DNA of 64,000 nucleotides from Lycium barbarum (GCF_019175385.1 NC_083338.1:90541777-90605776), one strand, 5' to 3'. Counted from the stretch's first letter, positions 12,178 through 25,300 are shown. Translations and numbers: made by a program. The notes: generated by a model not told the origin, from the sequence alone.

Positions 12178-13313
12178 TGTCAACGCATACAAATGGTTTC
12201 GTCCTCCGCCTGCGTTTCAAGACATCGCTGAATTGTGCCCCTACTGGGACTAATTATTATGAGGGACTGCTGAATTTGTGGACTGCACCATGTAACCTCT
12301 GGTAACCTATCCAGCTGATAGATAATCTCTCTGAATGTGACCCTTCTAGCCGCAACCATAGCACGCATCGGTACCCATACGACACTCACCTAAATGTCTC
12401 TTGCTACACTTGCTACAAGCTGGAATAGTATAGGCTGACTGACCTACACTAGCTTGAGAATAAGAACTCGATGGTCTGAAGTTCTGCTTCTTATCATTTC
12501 ATAACTTAGGAACTGGGACACTTGTTGTGGATGGAGCAGGTCCTGTTGACTTGTTCTTAAAGAATTTCCTATTCCCATTACTGCCGAACTGTGCGGTAGA
12601 CTTGACCCTCTTGTTGAACTCCTTGTCTTTCTATTTTTGCAAGGCTTCCTCATCCTTTAGCCATGTCTCATTCCCCTGTACGAAAGCAACCATCTTGAAG
12701 ATAGTCATTCCCCTATTCTGTGCAGCAATATTGGCCCCATCGTACAAATAGGGATCCAGGCCACCAACAAACCTCTTTACTCTTGCCCTCATGTCCGGTA
12801 TCATAAGTGGAGCATGCTTAGCCAGACTAACAAATTCCAAATAGTCGTCCTGAACTGGCCTGCCATTCTGCTTAAGCTTCAGGAATTGCTCAGCCTTAAC
12901 TTTTCTTACTTCTATTGGCATGAAGTGGTCTAGGAATGTGCTTGCAAATTCATCTCATGTATCATCAGGTCCATCCTCCCTTCGAGATAATTACCAAGAT
13001 TCATACCAGGTGTTAACAATGCTCTGCAGCTTATGAGCTCCAAAAGTAGCTGCTTCGATTTCCGTAACTATCCTAATCCTGAAGATTTTTTTAAGTGCAT
13101 CAATGTAGTCCTGAGGGTCTTCATATTTCTTTGTCCCCGTGAAGACGGATTCATCCTAAGGAAGTCCTTAGTCTTAGAAGACTCTTCATTTTTCCCTGAA
13201 CTTGACCAAGATTCCTGACGGCTAGGCCTGAGCTTCTACTAACTGAGTGAGCATGTTAATAGCGCATTAGCAGCTACTCTTTGGCTATTAGAAGTATTCC
13301 TCTTTGCAGGCAT
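12178..13313 (-). pseudogene. gag: Element C gag, broken
   Basis: ATG at 13313-13311 (MPAKR...). Gag domain visible at about 12631-12921 (FLKLKQNGRPVQDDYLEF, RVKRFVGGLDPYL), then a basic region and zinc-knuckle region. The knuckle reads CYGCGQKGHIQRDY: the last cysteine is a tyrosine, so the CCHC finger lacks a ligand. Stops occur in the linker between Gag domain and knuckle and after it. Gag runs into protease via the conserved phrase YALTGR. Confidence 0.82.
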
Positions 13314-13526
13314 GATTCTAAAAATACGTACACCCACGAATTAGAAAGGTATCCTGAGAGTACTTCTTTAACTACACAATCTAGAGTATGAAAGAAGTGA
13401 GACAATCCTAAATGTCTTAGTGGTCAACTGTTTACATGTATGGGACCCTCACACATATAAAAGTGACCCCACTGGACACGGTTTCATAGACTCCCTAAAG
13501 ACACTTGAACCTAGGCTCTGATTTCA
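13314..13526 (-). promoter_or_regulatory. Element C leader and variant PBS
   Basis: The PBS position (13515-13526) reads TGAAATCAGAGC on the minus strand and abuts the LTR end, against TGGTATCAGAGC in the others: two mismatches and no four-base spacer. Confidence 0.65.
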
Positions 13527-13975
13527 TGCCCCGAACCATAGCCTGGGTGAAACACGACACTCGGTACCTTACTACATGTGACCAAGAGAACTACATGGCT
13601 TGCAGAATCATCATGAGGCATAACATGAGCGGAAATGTAATGTGAGAACATGATAGAATTTTAAGAATACACATGAAGTCATAAAAATTAATAAAATACT
13701 CGTTATAAAATGAATGTGGAAATAACGTAAGTTGAGCCAAAGATGGCTAAATACCTTGCGTGTCTAACATAACTAAACTGACTAGTCTATGAAACCTCTA
13801 ATCATGAGTCTTGACTGGAAAATGTACTTGCTGGGACAAAGCCCCCAGCACACCTTTAAATGCAAAACTAATAAAATAAAGATAACTGACTAAAACCCCG
13901 AATGAGATGGGGCTCACCAATATGCGGATACGAGCGAATCCTACTGAGCAGATGTGGCGTCCTGTAAATCCGTAC

Positions 13976-14038
13976 CTGTATCATGAAATGCAGACCCCCG
14001 GATAATAAAAGGGGACGTCAGCACATTGAATGTACTTG
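13976..14038 (-). promoter_or_regulatory. Conserved three-hairpin LTR module, decayed copy in C
   Basis: Hairpin 1 arms mutated (TCAGCAC and GTACTTG on the plus strand); hairpin 2 is the CCCC/GGGG type; hairpin 3 is CTGCA/TACAG. Recognisable from order, spacing and the downstream tgtaaagca. Confidence 0.55.
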
Positions 14039-15074
14039 TATGTAAAGCAACTGAATGAAATAACATGGGACATGGAAATAACATAATAGAGACTGAATTG
14101 AAACATGATTATGAACATGAGTACATATACATATATAACATATGTAAAGTATCTTGAGTAGGGAGAGCAATAAATATGTTCGACAACATGGTTTGGTACT
14201 TGCGTCCTACCATCAGAACATCATACCTTGCCAGGGACATAAGATTTAATAATATTATGAAAGGATCCACTTATTATTAGAGATTGTCCTAAGCATGGGT
14301 GGAGCGATTGTCATCCTAGGGTGGCTACGTAGTTTCAGGCTGTCTGAAGCCTTCTCGATAATTAATGCAACTCCAAAAACATAAACATGGAAATAAGTGG
14401 CGCTTGCTGCCCATGACATTTCATGAATCATAACTTGCACGTACATGGATATTATTCGTATTATTCTTGCATGAACTTAAAAAACATATATAGCTTTTCT
14501 TGAAAATATCATAATGGTTCATAAACTTGCATGTAAGAACCCATGGAATGAAAGGTATGGGTTTTCATGTATTACAGACAGATCCTCAATAATCATAATG
14601 ACGTATCAAGAACACAATAAAGAATTTATAACAATTTAATACATAATATAACATGGGGCATGGACCTAGGGTTATCATGAACATGGTTAAAAACCCTAGT
14701 TTTTGTAAAGATTCATACTTTATGGAAGTAGTAGCGTGGGAAATAATAATGATGTTCCCACACGTAGATAGCAACCCTACATACCTACTAATGCTCCAAG
14801 CTTGAAATAAAAATTTGAACATGGAAGAAGAAGACCAAGGTTTAAGTCTTGAGTCCTTTAAATAGGTTTTCTTAAAAACCCTTTGTTAAGAACAATGATT
14901 TCATTGTTAGATTATGAGAACACATGTTAGAATTGATTTGGAAAGGCTTGGATTGACTTACCTTAATGTTTTGGATTGTTGGGAGTAGAATACCTTCGTT
15001 CTAGGGTTTAGGGACTTGTGAAAATAAAAATTAAAACTGATACCAGGTATTTATGGTTTCTGGTGCGAAGTGGG

Positions 15075-15335
15075 AAATACAGACCGTATTCTGAATTATG
15101 GTCTGTAAACCTTGACCGTAGTTAAGCATGTTCAACAGGATAGAAGCACTGTAGCACCTCCTTCTGAAATATGACCATCAAATACGAGTCGCATTTCAAA
15201 ATACGGTCGGTATTTAACAATATATATTCCCAAGAAAAATTCCATAATGCACAGTGATTTAGATGCTAAATTACGATTTGCAATACGGGCCGTATACGGA
15301 GATATGGTTCGTATTCTGGCGTGTAAACCCCATCT
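15075..15335 (-). repeat. Palindromic array in LTR C
   Basis: Repeated dyads built on accgtatt / aatacgg (near 15083, 15190, 15206, 15283 and 15310), comparable in placement with the arrays in LTRs A, D and E. Confidence 0.5.
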
Positions 15336-15433
15336 GACAACTGAAGCGAAATTTCTAATTCCCACTTTCTCTATCTAGTTTTCTATGTCTAAAATCATGA
15401 ATATATCCTAGTTTAATGGTACGAGGTATTACA

Positions 15434-16710
15434 AGTTAGATATGGTAGATTTCAATGTCATTATGGGTATGGATTGGTTGGCTTTTTGTTATTCTAATGT
15501 TGATTTTAGAACGGAAATGGTTCGATTTCAGTTTCTAGGAGAGCCAGTTCTAGAGTGGAAGGGTAATACAACATCACCGAGAGATGTGTTTATTTCCTAT
15601 GTCCAAGCAAGGAAGATGATTGCCAAAGGTTGTATTTATCATATAGTCCGGGTTCAGAATGCAGAAGCAAAGCCACCGGCTCTTCAGTCTGTTCCAGTGG
15701 TTAATTAGTTTCCTGATGTATTTCTTGATAAGCTTCTAGGTTTTCTTCCAGAGCGGGAAATTGACATTGCCATCGACGTATTACAAGATACACAACCGAT
15801 ATCTATTCCTCCTTATAGGATGGTGCCAGCTGAGTTGAGGGAATTGAAGGAGTAGTTGAAGGACTTGCTTAAGAAAGTCTTTACCAGGTCTAGTATGTCA
15901 CCATGGGGAGCACCACTGTTATTTGTGAGGAATAAAAATGGCTCCTTGCGAATGTTTATTGATTACAGGCAGTTGAATATGGTGAAAATAAAGAATAAGT
16001 ATCCTTTCCCGAGGATTGATGATTTATTTGATCAGTTGCAGGGTGCCAGATAGTTCTCAAAGATAGATTTGAGATCAGGTATCACCAGGTAAGGGTTAAA
16101 GAGAAAGACAATCTGAAGACAACTTTCAGAATCATATATGGCCATTTCGAGTTTCTTGTATTGTCGTTTGGATTGACTAATGCCCGACAGTATTTATGGA
16201 TTTAATGAATAGTGTATTCAGGCCCTTCCTAGATCTGTTCGTGATTGTGTTTATTGATGATATTCTGGTATACTCTCGATTAGAGGTAGAGCATGCAGAT
16301 TATTTACGTGTTGTCCTTGATATTCTTTAGACCCGAAAGCTGTATGCAAAGTTCTCTAAATGTGAATTCTGGTTGAACTCTGTGACTTTTCCGGGGCATA
16401 TTATTTCAGATGAGGGTATTAGGGTGGATACGCAGAAGACTGAAGCTATGAACACTTGGTCGAGACCCACGACATCCACAGAGGTTCGTCGCTTTTTATG
16501 GTTGGCAGGTTATTACTGGAGATTTGTAGAGGGCTTTTCTTCTCTTTCTGCACCACTGACAAAGCTGACATAGAAATCAGCTAAGTTCCAGTGGACTGAT
16601 GCCTATAAGCGCTGTTTTCAGTAATTGAAGAACAGTTTAACTTCGGCACCAGTTTTGACGCTTAGATTGGATGGCTATGTGATTTATTGTGACACTTCAG
16701 GAGTTGGGTT
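15434..16710 (+). pseudogene. pol: Element D pol, first part (protease end, RT, start of RNase H)
   Basis: Begins inside the protease tail (DFNVIMGMDWL at about 15445) after C's insertion. RT motifs: [39 protein letters not shown] (15856-16053); catalytic FIDDILVYS at about 16249-16275 in another frame; [30 protein letters not shown] (16373-16573). RNase H start VIYCDTSGVG stops at 16710 where E is inserted; the reading resumes at 57465. In-frame stops (e.g. 15706, 15853, 16051, 16571) and frameshifts show a long-dead copy. The last five bases (GGGTT, 16706-16710) are E's target duplication. Confidence 0.88.
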
Positions 16711-16891
16711 TGTCACGACCCGACTAGGGGCCGTGACGGGTACCCGGGGCTAACCATCGAGCACCGCTCATTCTACTACTTATCATGCTCATTAAACGTT
16801 CTTGTATCAAATTCTTACTCAAATTATAAGAAAGTCATCTTTCATTTAAAAACATAAATACTTTTATATACATAAGCCTTTCGGCCATCAA

Positions 16892-16932
<41 letters not shown>

Positions 16933-17150
16933 GCAGCAACCTCGTGAGACCATATAACCCACACTACGTATCTACGAGGCTCTACTAGAGTACTAGACAT
17001 ATGGACGTGACAAGACCCCGTCGTGCCCAAAATACATATACATATATATGCACAAAAGAATGAACCAAGTAGCACCTCCGGAACAATGGAGTGCTCTCAA
17101 GTCAGCTACTGGCTCCTACGAGTCTGGATCAAGATCACCTCCCTGTCTAC

Positions 17151-17208
17151 CTGTGGGCATGAACACAACGTCCAAATAAAATGGACGTCAGTACGAATAT
17201 TGTACTGA
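17151..17208 (-). promoter_or_regulatory. Conserved three-hairpin LTR module, copy in E 3' LTR
   Basis: Hairpin 1 TCAGTAC/GTACTGA (17188-17208); hairpin 2 GTCCA/TGGAC; hairpin 3 TTGTG/CACAG (17151-17168), where a C-G pair of other families is replaced by T-A. Confidence 0.72.
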
Positions 17209-18737
17209 GTATGAGAGGCATAAATATTGAAGATACGTCAATGAGATAAAGAAAGCATCAGTAAGGAGCATCTGTATATGACTGTTACTTATAAAATAAA
17301 TAACACATACTGTCTTACTCATAATCATCATCATATTATATATGCATAAATGTATAAGTTGCCCGTCAATATCGGATCAGTGTGATAATCATTAGCCTTA
17401 GCCTGCGTCCAGACCTCCCGCGTCTGGGGTATCATCTTATACCGCCCACTAGTGGTGTCTGCCCATGCCTTCTGGCCATGGTGTATACGTTGCCCGCCTT
17501 AGCGGTGACTGCCAGGCCATATAGGCGCGGTGTTATATCATCATCATAATATGCTCATCATAATATACTCATCATAGTATGCTCATCATAATACATGCAT
17601 AAAGACTCAAGGACAACTATACTTTATCGGGGTAATGTAAGGTCGTGATCCCCCGATTTCATTATGGAGCACTCATTAACATTCTGCCTCACCTTGAAGG
17701 AATTAGCACATAAGGCGAGTGTATACAATAATGACATCAATGGTTATAGATAGCATAACTGGCTTTATAGGATCATCATGTAATGGATTCTAGATTCTTT
17801 AAACTCAAACTTATCATCATCGTTATCGTACTCGTAGTGTATCTCTTATTTCATGTGGCTAATCATGAACAATGGCTCTTAGTTTCTTAAAGATAGGAAA
17901 TTCATGAAAAAAGGAGGAAATTCATGCCTTAGAAAGAAAGGACTGGCCTCACATACCTTTTACGCTTAACTAATCTATCGTTTGATCGTTCTCCTTCGAT
18001 GCTCGCGTTTCTACCTTCAAGAGGATTCGCATTAACATTAGTTAATCGGCTATAAGAACATTTTACTATTTCTAGGGAAAATTGGGCAGTATTTCCTTTG
18101 TGTCCACTACTTTTCCCACATTCTGTATCAACTCCAAAACATTCATAACAATATTCACAATATCGCAAACAACAACCATCATTTATCTACATTTCCCACA
18201 ATTCGCTATTTCCCTTCAATTTCTCAACGATTATGGTTATTACTCATTATCGCGTTTTCCCATTTATAATACTTATTTCATGTTCTAAATGTCATTCACA
18301 ACATATTTAAAATCACGACATGCCAATATTCATAATTCACCCCAACTACTACTCAACAATGACACTATTCACTCATTTATGACCCATTTTCTATGTCTTT
18401 CTACAATTCAAGTGTCTTAGCCTTACAATACCTTAAACAACATGGAATGACCATAAAACTCACCCTAGATGATGGAGGAACAAACTTTGAGTGGAACTTC
18501 TCTTCTTGCACCAAAACCTAACTCACTTCCCTTGAGTTTTCTTTGTGTAGATGAACTTTTACTAGGTTTCACACACTTGATTCCATGGTTTTGGTGTAGT
18601 TGATCATGGATTTCCTTTGATTTCTTGTAGATGAATATTGGAGAGTGTTCTAGAGTTTTCTTGAAGAGAGGAAAATGGAAATTGAAACGAAATAAAATGA
18701 AGGAATGGTCCTTATATTTAATTGTTGAAATCTGTCC

Positions 18738-18995
18738 CGGCCGAGATATACGGTACGATCGACGAAACGTCAATCGGATCGACGGAGCGTTGATCTAATC
18801 GTCGAAGTCGTTAAATTTCCAGTGAGCAGCCTTTCGTTTCCTTTCATTATATGGTGAGAAGGACGGTCCGTTGAACTGATCGACGGAGCGTCGATCTGAT
18901 CTGTCGAATGGTCTTTGTGCTAACTCCATTATACGACACAATCGATGAATCGTGGCCCGTCCGACGGTACAAAGAACGACCGTCGTACCGTCCTT
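18738..18995 (-). repeat. Palindromic cgacgg/ccgtcg array in E 3' LTR
   Basis: Dense short dyads (gatcgacggagcgtcgat-like, ccgtcgtaccgtcc) over 250 bp. The equivalent block in the other LTR is 57030-57290. Confidence 0.6.
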
Positions 18996-19167
18996 TCGCA
19001 AAACTGCAGTGAAGTTTTATTTGACGAACTTTTCTCCCTTTCCTATAACTTCTTTGGAATCTTAATTAGAATCATTAAGCATTTCTTCTTACTTGTAGGG
19101 ACATCATGTACACCTTAACTTACGTTACCATTCACCGCTCAACAACCCAAAGTTCTGAGGTGTAATA

Positions 19168-19371
19168 TTCTTCCCCCCTTTTTGGAACATTCATCCTCGA
19201 ATGTTAAGTACTCGGAAATTCTACAAAACATTTGCCAGAGTTTCCCCTATAATATGGTGCTACCATCCAGTCACAAAAACCCATAATAATTCTGCCTCAC
19301 AGGGCTACAACACAATAAAACTATAAATTGGCCACACACGACCAAAAGCACGAAAAGTAAGCATACATACC
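19168..19371 (-). other. Element E 3' end: post-pol region and polypurine tract
   Basis: PPT on the minus strand at about 19169-19183 (AAAAAGGGGGGAAGA), preceded by the dyad AACATTCGAGGATGAATGTT (19186-19205) and an AGGGGAAACTCTGGCAAAT box (about 19230-19250). No coding potential. Confidence 0.75.
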
Positions 19372-20543
19372 TCAAAATCTTGGTGTTTCATCATGAATCT
19401 CTAATGGGGGTTGGAGTAAGTGCGGATATGTGGATTTTATTTTATCTTCCGCTTCCCAAGTCATCTCTTCTCGATTGTTATTTCGCCATAAGACCTTAAC
19501 TGAGGCCACTTCCTTGTTTCGAAGTCTTCGTACTTGCCTGTCTAAGATGACAATGAGCACTTCTTCATATGCTAACTTTTCTATCACTTGCACATCATCT
19601 ATTGGAACAATTTTCTTAGGATCTCCAACACACTTGCGGAGCATTGAAACATGGAAGACTGGATGAACTGACTCAAGATCTGAAGGTAGGTCCAATTCGT
19701 AGGCTACATGACCCACCTTACGGATAATTTTATAGGGTCCAATGTATCGAAGTCTTAATTTCCCTTTCTTGCAAAATCTCATCACCCCTTTCATTGGCGA
19801 CAATTTCAAAAATACCCAATCATCAATTTGAAACTCCAAGTCTCGTCGGGGTTATCCGCATAAGATTTTTGGTGACTTTGGGCTGTCAACAATCGGTATC
19901 GGATCACCTTGACTTTTTCTACCGCTTGCTGAATCAATTCAGGGCCTATTAGCTGTACTTCTCCTATTTCAAACCATCCAATTGGGGACCTACACTTTCT
20001 TCCATATAAGGCTTCATACAGAGCCAGTTGGATACTAGAATGGTAGCTATTGTTGTATGCAAACTCAATAAGGGGTAAGTGGTCATCCCAACTACCACCA
20101 AAGTCTAAAACACACGCCCTTAGCATATCCTCCAAGGTCTGTATAGTATGTTCGGCTTGTCCATCAGTGTGCGGATGAAATGCTGTGCTAAGTTTCACTT
20201 GGGTACCCAGACCTTCTTGAGAGGATTTCCAGAACTTGGTTGTAAACTGTGCTCCTCCATCTGTGATAATTGATAGTGGAATACCATGAAGTCGCACAAT
20301 TTCCTTGATATACAACCTTGCATAATCTTCAGTCGAGTATGTGGTTCTGGCTGGAAGAAAATGAGCTGCTTTCGTGAGTCTATCCACGATCACTCATATA
20401 GAATCATGCTTGCCTCGGGAACGACGTAACCCCACAATAAAATCCATATTGATCGCTTCCCACTTCCAAATAGGGATTTCCATTGCTTGCAATAATCCTC
20501 CTGGCTTTTGATGTTCGATCTTTACTTGGTGGTAATTTTGACA
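19372..20543 (-). pseudogene. pol: Element E integrase: core, GPY/F and chromodomain-like tail
   Basis: Core with the DDE triad: Asp in [12 protein letters not shown], Asp in SIITDGGAQFT, Glu in DGQAEHTIQTLEDML. Then the SWDDHLPLIEFAYNNSYHSSI block, the GPY/F motif RYIGPYKIIRKVGHVAYELDLP, and a C-terminal chromodomain-like segment (VLWRNNNREEMTWEAEDKIKS, YPHLL) ending at the stop at 19372. A TGA at 20394-20396 replaces a Trp codon and a one-base loss near 19835 shifts the frame. The N-terminal zinc domain is at 51183-51419, beyond F. In chromoviruses the tail is thought to guide insertion into heterochromatin. Confidence 0.92.
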
Positions 20544-21036
20544 TTGGGTGTAAGGACCCAACCCCGTAGGCTGTGACTAAGTACCCGAACTGGGCACTCG
20601 TATACACACTTGTTAGCTACATGTTCAGTCCACAATAGACACCATATGGAATTCATAACGACCAAACCATGGTCTCAGATTTGTCGCATAATTATACATA
20701 TTAAAGTAAGCCGACAAGGCTGCCATCACATATCAATATCATGTGCAAGCCGACAAGGCTGCCACTATAGATGAACATCATACCACAGCACATCATATAG
20801 ACACAGCTGAACAGAACCCATACACAACCCACACATATGTCCACAGACCTCTAAGAGTATCAACAGTAACGTAACATATGACGGGAGAGGGCCCCCGTCG
20901 TACCCTTAAACAACATATGCATATATTTAGATCAAACAGGATCTATACCAAAGTTTGAGCTCCGGAACAACGAAACTCTCCAAGATAGCAGAAGGGAAGT
21001 CTTAAACTGGCGGTTCACCAAAGCGCGTATCTGTAC

Positions 21037-21094
21037 CTGCGGGCATGAAACGCAGCCCCCCGAAGAAAGGGGGTCAGTATGGAATATGTACTGA
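21037..21094 (-). promoter_or_regulatory. Conserved three-hairpin LTR module, copy in F
   Basis: Hairpin 1 TCAGTAC/ATACTGA with one mismatch (21074-21094); hairpin 2 CCCCC/GGGGGG; hairpin 3 CTGCG/CGCAG (21037-21055). Confidence 0.7.
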
Positions 21095-21293
21095 GCATGT
21101 AAAGCGTGAAATACAGTAACAGGATCATAACTGAAATAAGGAGTACAGGGAACAAGTACAATGTTCAGAATACCAAAATACTTTGCCTTTGAAACATAAT
21201 TCATGCATGTCAATATCATATATCATACTCAACTCGTTATGGGACGTAGTGACATAATTGGGTAATCATCCTGTACATATGTAAATATATAAT

Positions 21294-21571
21294 ATGTCCC
21301 GGCCCTATAGTGAGGGACTCGGTAAATAAAATCATATCATCATGATGCATATATATATATATATATAACGTGTCCCGACCCTCTAGTGAGGGACTCGGTG
21401 AATAAGGTCATCATATGCCATCCTGGCCGCCATCACCGTACCGTCATATCATCATGTCATCATATCATCATCTACATATACATATAACGTGTCCCGGCCC
21501 TCTAGTGAGGGACTCGGTGAACAATGCACTGAAGCTGTGCACGAAAACATATCCTGGCCCAGGACTCAGTG
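21294..21571 (-). repeat. Repeated gtcccggccct...agggactcggt hairpin units
   Basis: Three clear units (about 21295, 21371, 21490) and a shortened one (21551), each able to fold CCCT/AGGG, separated by AT-rich spacers with (AT)n. Similar units occur in LTR G and LTR I. Confidence 0.65.
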
Positions 21572-22326
21572 AAAGACATATTGAGGTATGCACGAGTAGA
21601 GTAGTGAGAACCATATGCAATTAAAAACGTTTTTAAGGACTCAATAGAATAGTCAATGCGAATCATCGTTTCTCAATTTCAATAATAGTCATATCATTTA
21701 CCTTTCGGATGTCCCTGTGGATTATATCAAAATGGAACTTTAAAATCATGTGTACATATCAGTATATATGAAGTAAAACATAAATTATGTGAATCAAGGT
21801 CAATAGCCATCCTAGTGGCTCTAGGAATAGGAATTTCCTTTGGAATCGTATATATGTCGTATATTCATTTCACAACGATCATGCCAAAAAGAAAGAAGGG
21901 TTAGCTCACATACCTTTAGCGCTTATTTGTCACACAATATGTATACGCTGTCCAATAATACTTCAACCTATATTAAGATGCCAACAACTACGGTTAAGCT
22001 ACGGGAAGATTCAAAACGTATTCTAACGTTAGTAACTCCTTTCTAGATGTTTAGACGACATTTTCTCTTGTATTCAAACAAACTACATACAACCAATCCC
22101 ACATCAATAATTATACGTTCAATACCAATCCGGACAGCCCACATAACATTCCAAACAGTCCGCATTCATAACATTCAATCCCGATTCACATACGGCTACT
22201 ACATTCTCAAGTTATTCGTAACAGTTTGTAGCCTTAACGTTTGCATGTAACAACTTTATAATAGCCCATCCAACATACAACATAATGCATAACCTTAATT
22301 ATCATTAATCTTCCAAGCTTAATAAG

Positions 22327-25300
22327 TGTCACGACCCAACCCCGTGGGCCGCGACTGGCACCCTAGCTGGGTACCCGTACGTACCTACCTGACCGAATTT
22401 CGCATCGTACAGATTTTCTTTTCAAACGGATATTACAGAAGTAGGCCGATACAGATACGGCACGCGCGCAAGCATATATATATACCTGAACATACAGACT
22501 TTTACAGATAAGCCGATAAGGCTAACATACAGACGAAACCCGTAACCCACACATCTATCTACAGGCCTCTACAGACATACAGAATCATATGACGGGACAG
22601 GGCCCCGTCGTACCCAGAATTTCCATACATGCAGAACATACGGAAAACAGAAGATATATACCAAAAGTGTATGCTCCGGATCAAAGGAGCTCTTCAAAAC
22701 AGCTGAATCAGAACCCTACGCTGGTGGCGTATCACCTGGTGCGTCTGCACCTGCGGGCATGTAGCGCAGCCCCCGAAGAACGGGGGTCAGTACGAAAAAT
22801 GTACCGAGTATGTAAAGCAGAAACATAACAGATACAATCATAGTCTGAACCGGAGTCACAGAAATATAACGGACAGAACCATACATCAGACGGACGGACA
22901 GAGTCATGATGCAGACCGACATACAGAATCGTGGTCCATACAGATAAACAGAATCATGGTTCAGACAGACAGACGGAATCATAATCCGGACAGATGAGCA
23001 GAATCAGTATTCATACAGACGTACAGAATCGGAACCCATACAGATGTACAAAACCAGAATCCATACGTACATACAGACATAGTCGAAATTCAGGCGGACA
23101 GACAGAAGTATACCAGACAGAATTATGCATGCAGAGTAGTGCAGATTCATACTAAATCGTACAGAATCATACGGAGGCACGTGCTTATATAAACACTGAT
23201 GGCACATGCATACAGACATACAGATCCCGGCCCTGTCTAGGGGCGCGGTAAACAGAACCCGACCCTCTTAGTACGGGACGCGGTGGACAGACAGAATCAG
23301 ATCAGATCAGATCATATCAGATGCCATCCTGGCCGCCATCCCCATACACAGATCAATATATCATAATCATACAGATATAACAGATCCCGGCCCGCACACC
23401 GAGGGACGCGGTGAACAATGTAGAGGAATATGCACGATAACAGAACCTGGCCCGGGACGCAGTGAAGGGATGCATTGAGACAGCCACGAACAGATCCATG
23501 AGAAACCACATACATACAGACTCACATACAGACTCAATCAGACTGAAGGGTGCCAAACGGCGAGTCAAAATCAGAGTATACGGATAGTATGCATAGTACG
23601 CGCCTATATCTTACTCGGGAAGGCACGACAGATTATTATCAGAATCAGATTCTCAGATGTTCAGAAATCATTTTGTAAGAATTTCATAAAAATAGTTGTA
23701 TCATGATCAAATAATAGTTCAGATGGTTTCTGAGAAAATCGGACAAAACGGAAGTATTTAAAGTATTACAGAAGATATCGGGCCTTGCGGGCCCGCCTCG
23801 GACCAACCCGAGGCAACATATGTAAATTATTGATAATAGACCTTTTGAGGTCATCCATAATCGTTTGGAAGTGTTCCGACTCCGTTTAGGGAAATTTTGT
23901 ACAAAAACTCACTTTAAAGGCAATTTGTAAGAAAATAACTTCAATTGAATTGAAGGAATTGGAGCGGTTTTCCGTCTCGAATTCCGGGGAACGGAGTCGT
24001 ACTTAAGGCTCGCGGCCGAGCCTATCACCTCCAGAACATGCCTAGGAACAAAGGGAAATGCTTCACATACCTCGAAAGCGCCTTACGCTCGCTTGGCGTC
24101 GACTTCAATTTCGTCCAAAATCTAGAAATGGTCAAGTTTACCAATTAGCAATTTCAAGCCTTTAGAACTTGAACTTTAACTCATACTTTTCTACAAAAAT
24201 TTGGGCAGCATCTCCCCTATACAAACCACATCCCCGAGATTGACTCGGCTCCAAACATCAACAACCAACCAAACAACAATACCAACAACATCCATAAGTA
24301 ATCAAAATGCGTTCTACATAAATAATCTTCTTTCCGCATAGTTTAATAACTTTCATTCAAACTTCACATTGTCAAACTAGTATCCACACTTTCCATATCC
24401 ACTAACTAATTCAAGATTGTTCAAATGCATTCCAATAGCCTTCCAAACAATATGCATGAATTCAAGTATTCCCGCCAATTCCATATTATACCCAAAGTTT
24501 CTACCAATTGCAACGAAACTTCCAAATCACATTGCTTTTTTCCAAATTCGTTACCAACAATCGTAATTCACATTTAGGATCTTACTTCCACACTTATATA
24601 AAAAATCATATAAAATTTACATAATTTCTCATAATTACATACAAGAAATCCCAACACCAATTCAAGTCATGAAGCCTTTATTTGCGACACAAAGGTCACA
24701 ACGACACAACTAACAACCCAAATAAACTTGAATTCATTTCTCCCCCACACCCACATAGCTCACGGCCAAACACACCATTTACACACACACAAACTATGCA
24801 CACACACACCATACTTCCATAATTCTCATCTAATTCTAATCATTATAACATATATACTTATTCCATAACATGAAACATAGAATTCATACCTTTCCTTCAA
24901 ATTCCAACTTTCCGCAAACGTGGTTCTTCCGCCAAACTAGTTATACCACGTTGAAGAGCGTCTTGAACTTGTTACTAATTCAAGAAGAACAAGATTTTTG
25001 GATTGAAGGCTAAATTTTTTTTTTCTTGGTTTGGCCGAGAGGCCTCTTAGGCTTGAGCTCTCAAGTTTTCTTCTTGTTTCATGAATTTTGTAGAAAATGA
25101 ACACTTGGCCCCTTTTATTATAATTCTTGATCACATGATAAATCACATGACCAATTTATGGGCTTGGGCCTTTAGTTGGCCGGCCACCCCAATTGGGCCT
25201 CTAATTTGTAAAAAAAAATTTTTTGGGCCAACCCGGTTGGTCACGAGTTGGGCCTAGCCCACTGACCTTTCGACCTTAAAACATCCATATCTCCTTGTAC

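Larger units (their letters stand above)
11067..15433 (-). mobile_element. Element C: degenerate Tekay-type retrotransposon (5' half)
   Basis: Minus-strand element with LTR, PBS, gag, protease and start of RT in the usual order. It is cut at 11066 by insertion B; the rest lies left of the window. It is itself inserted in the protease region of D, whose plus-strand pol resumes at 15434. Its LTR is shorter (1907 bp) and more distinct than the others, pointing to a different family. Confidence 0.85.
13527..15433 (-). repeat. 5' LTR of element C (1907 bp)
   Basis: Right end TGTAATACCTC in the minus sense, left end ...GGTTCGGGGCA next to the PBS. Shares only short landmarks with the other LTRs: a decayed hairpin module (13976-14038) and a palindromic block (15075-15335). 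Right flank (agtta) belongs to D; left flank of C is not in the window. Confidence 0.78.
16711..19167 (-). repeat. 3' LTR of element E (2457 bp)
   Basis: Pairs with 55000-57459. Left end TGTCACGACCC; the right tip reads tgtaata, one change from tgtaaca in the other copy. Includes an (AT)n run near 16894-16925, the hairpin module (17151-17208), a 15-bp catcata-type tandem repeat (about 17537-17605), the AAAATTGGGCAG box (18073-18098) and a palindromic array (18738-18995). Divergence from the partner is easily seen along its length. Confidence 0.92.
20549..22326 (-). repeat. Solo LTR F, piece 1
   Basis: Left piece containing GGTCTGTGGACA (20838-20849 on the minus strand), the hairpin module (21037-21094) and CCCGGCCCT...AGGGACTCGGT hairpin units (21294-21571). 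It ends at ATAAG, the target site of G. Confidence 0.88.
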
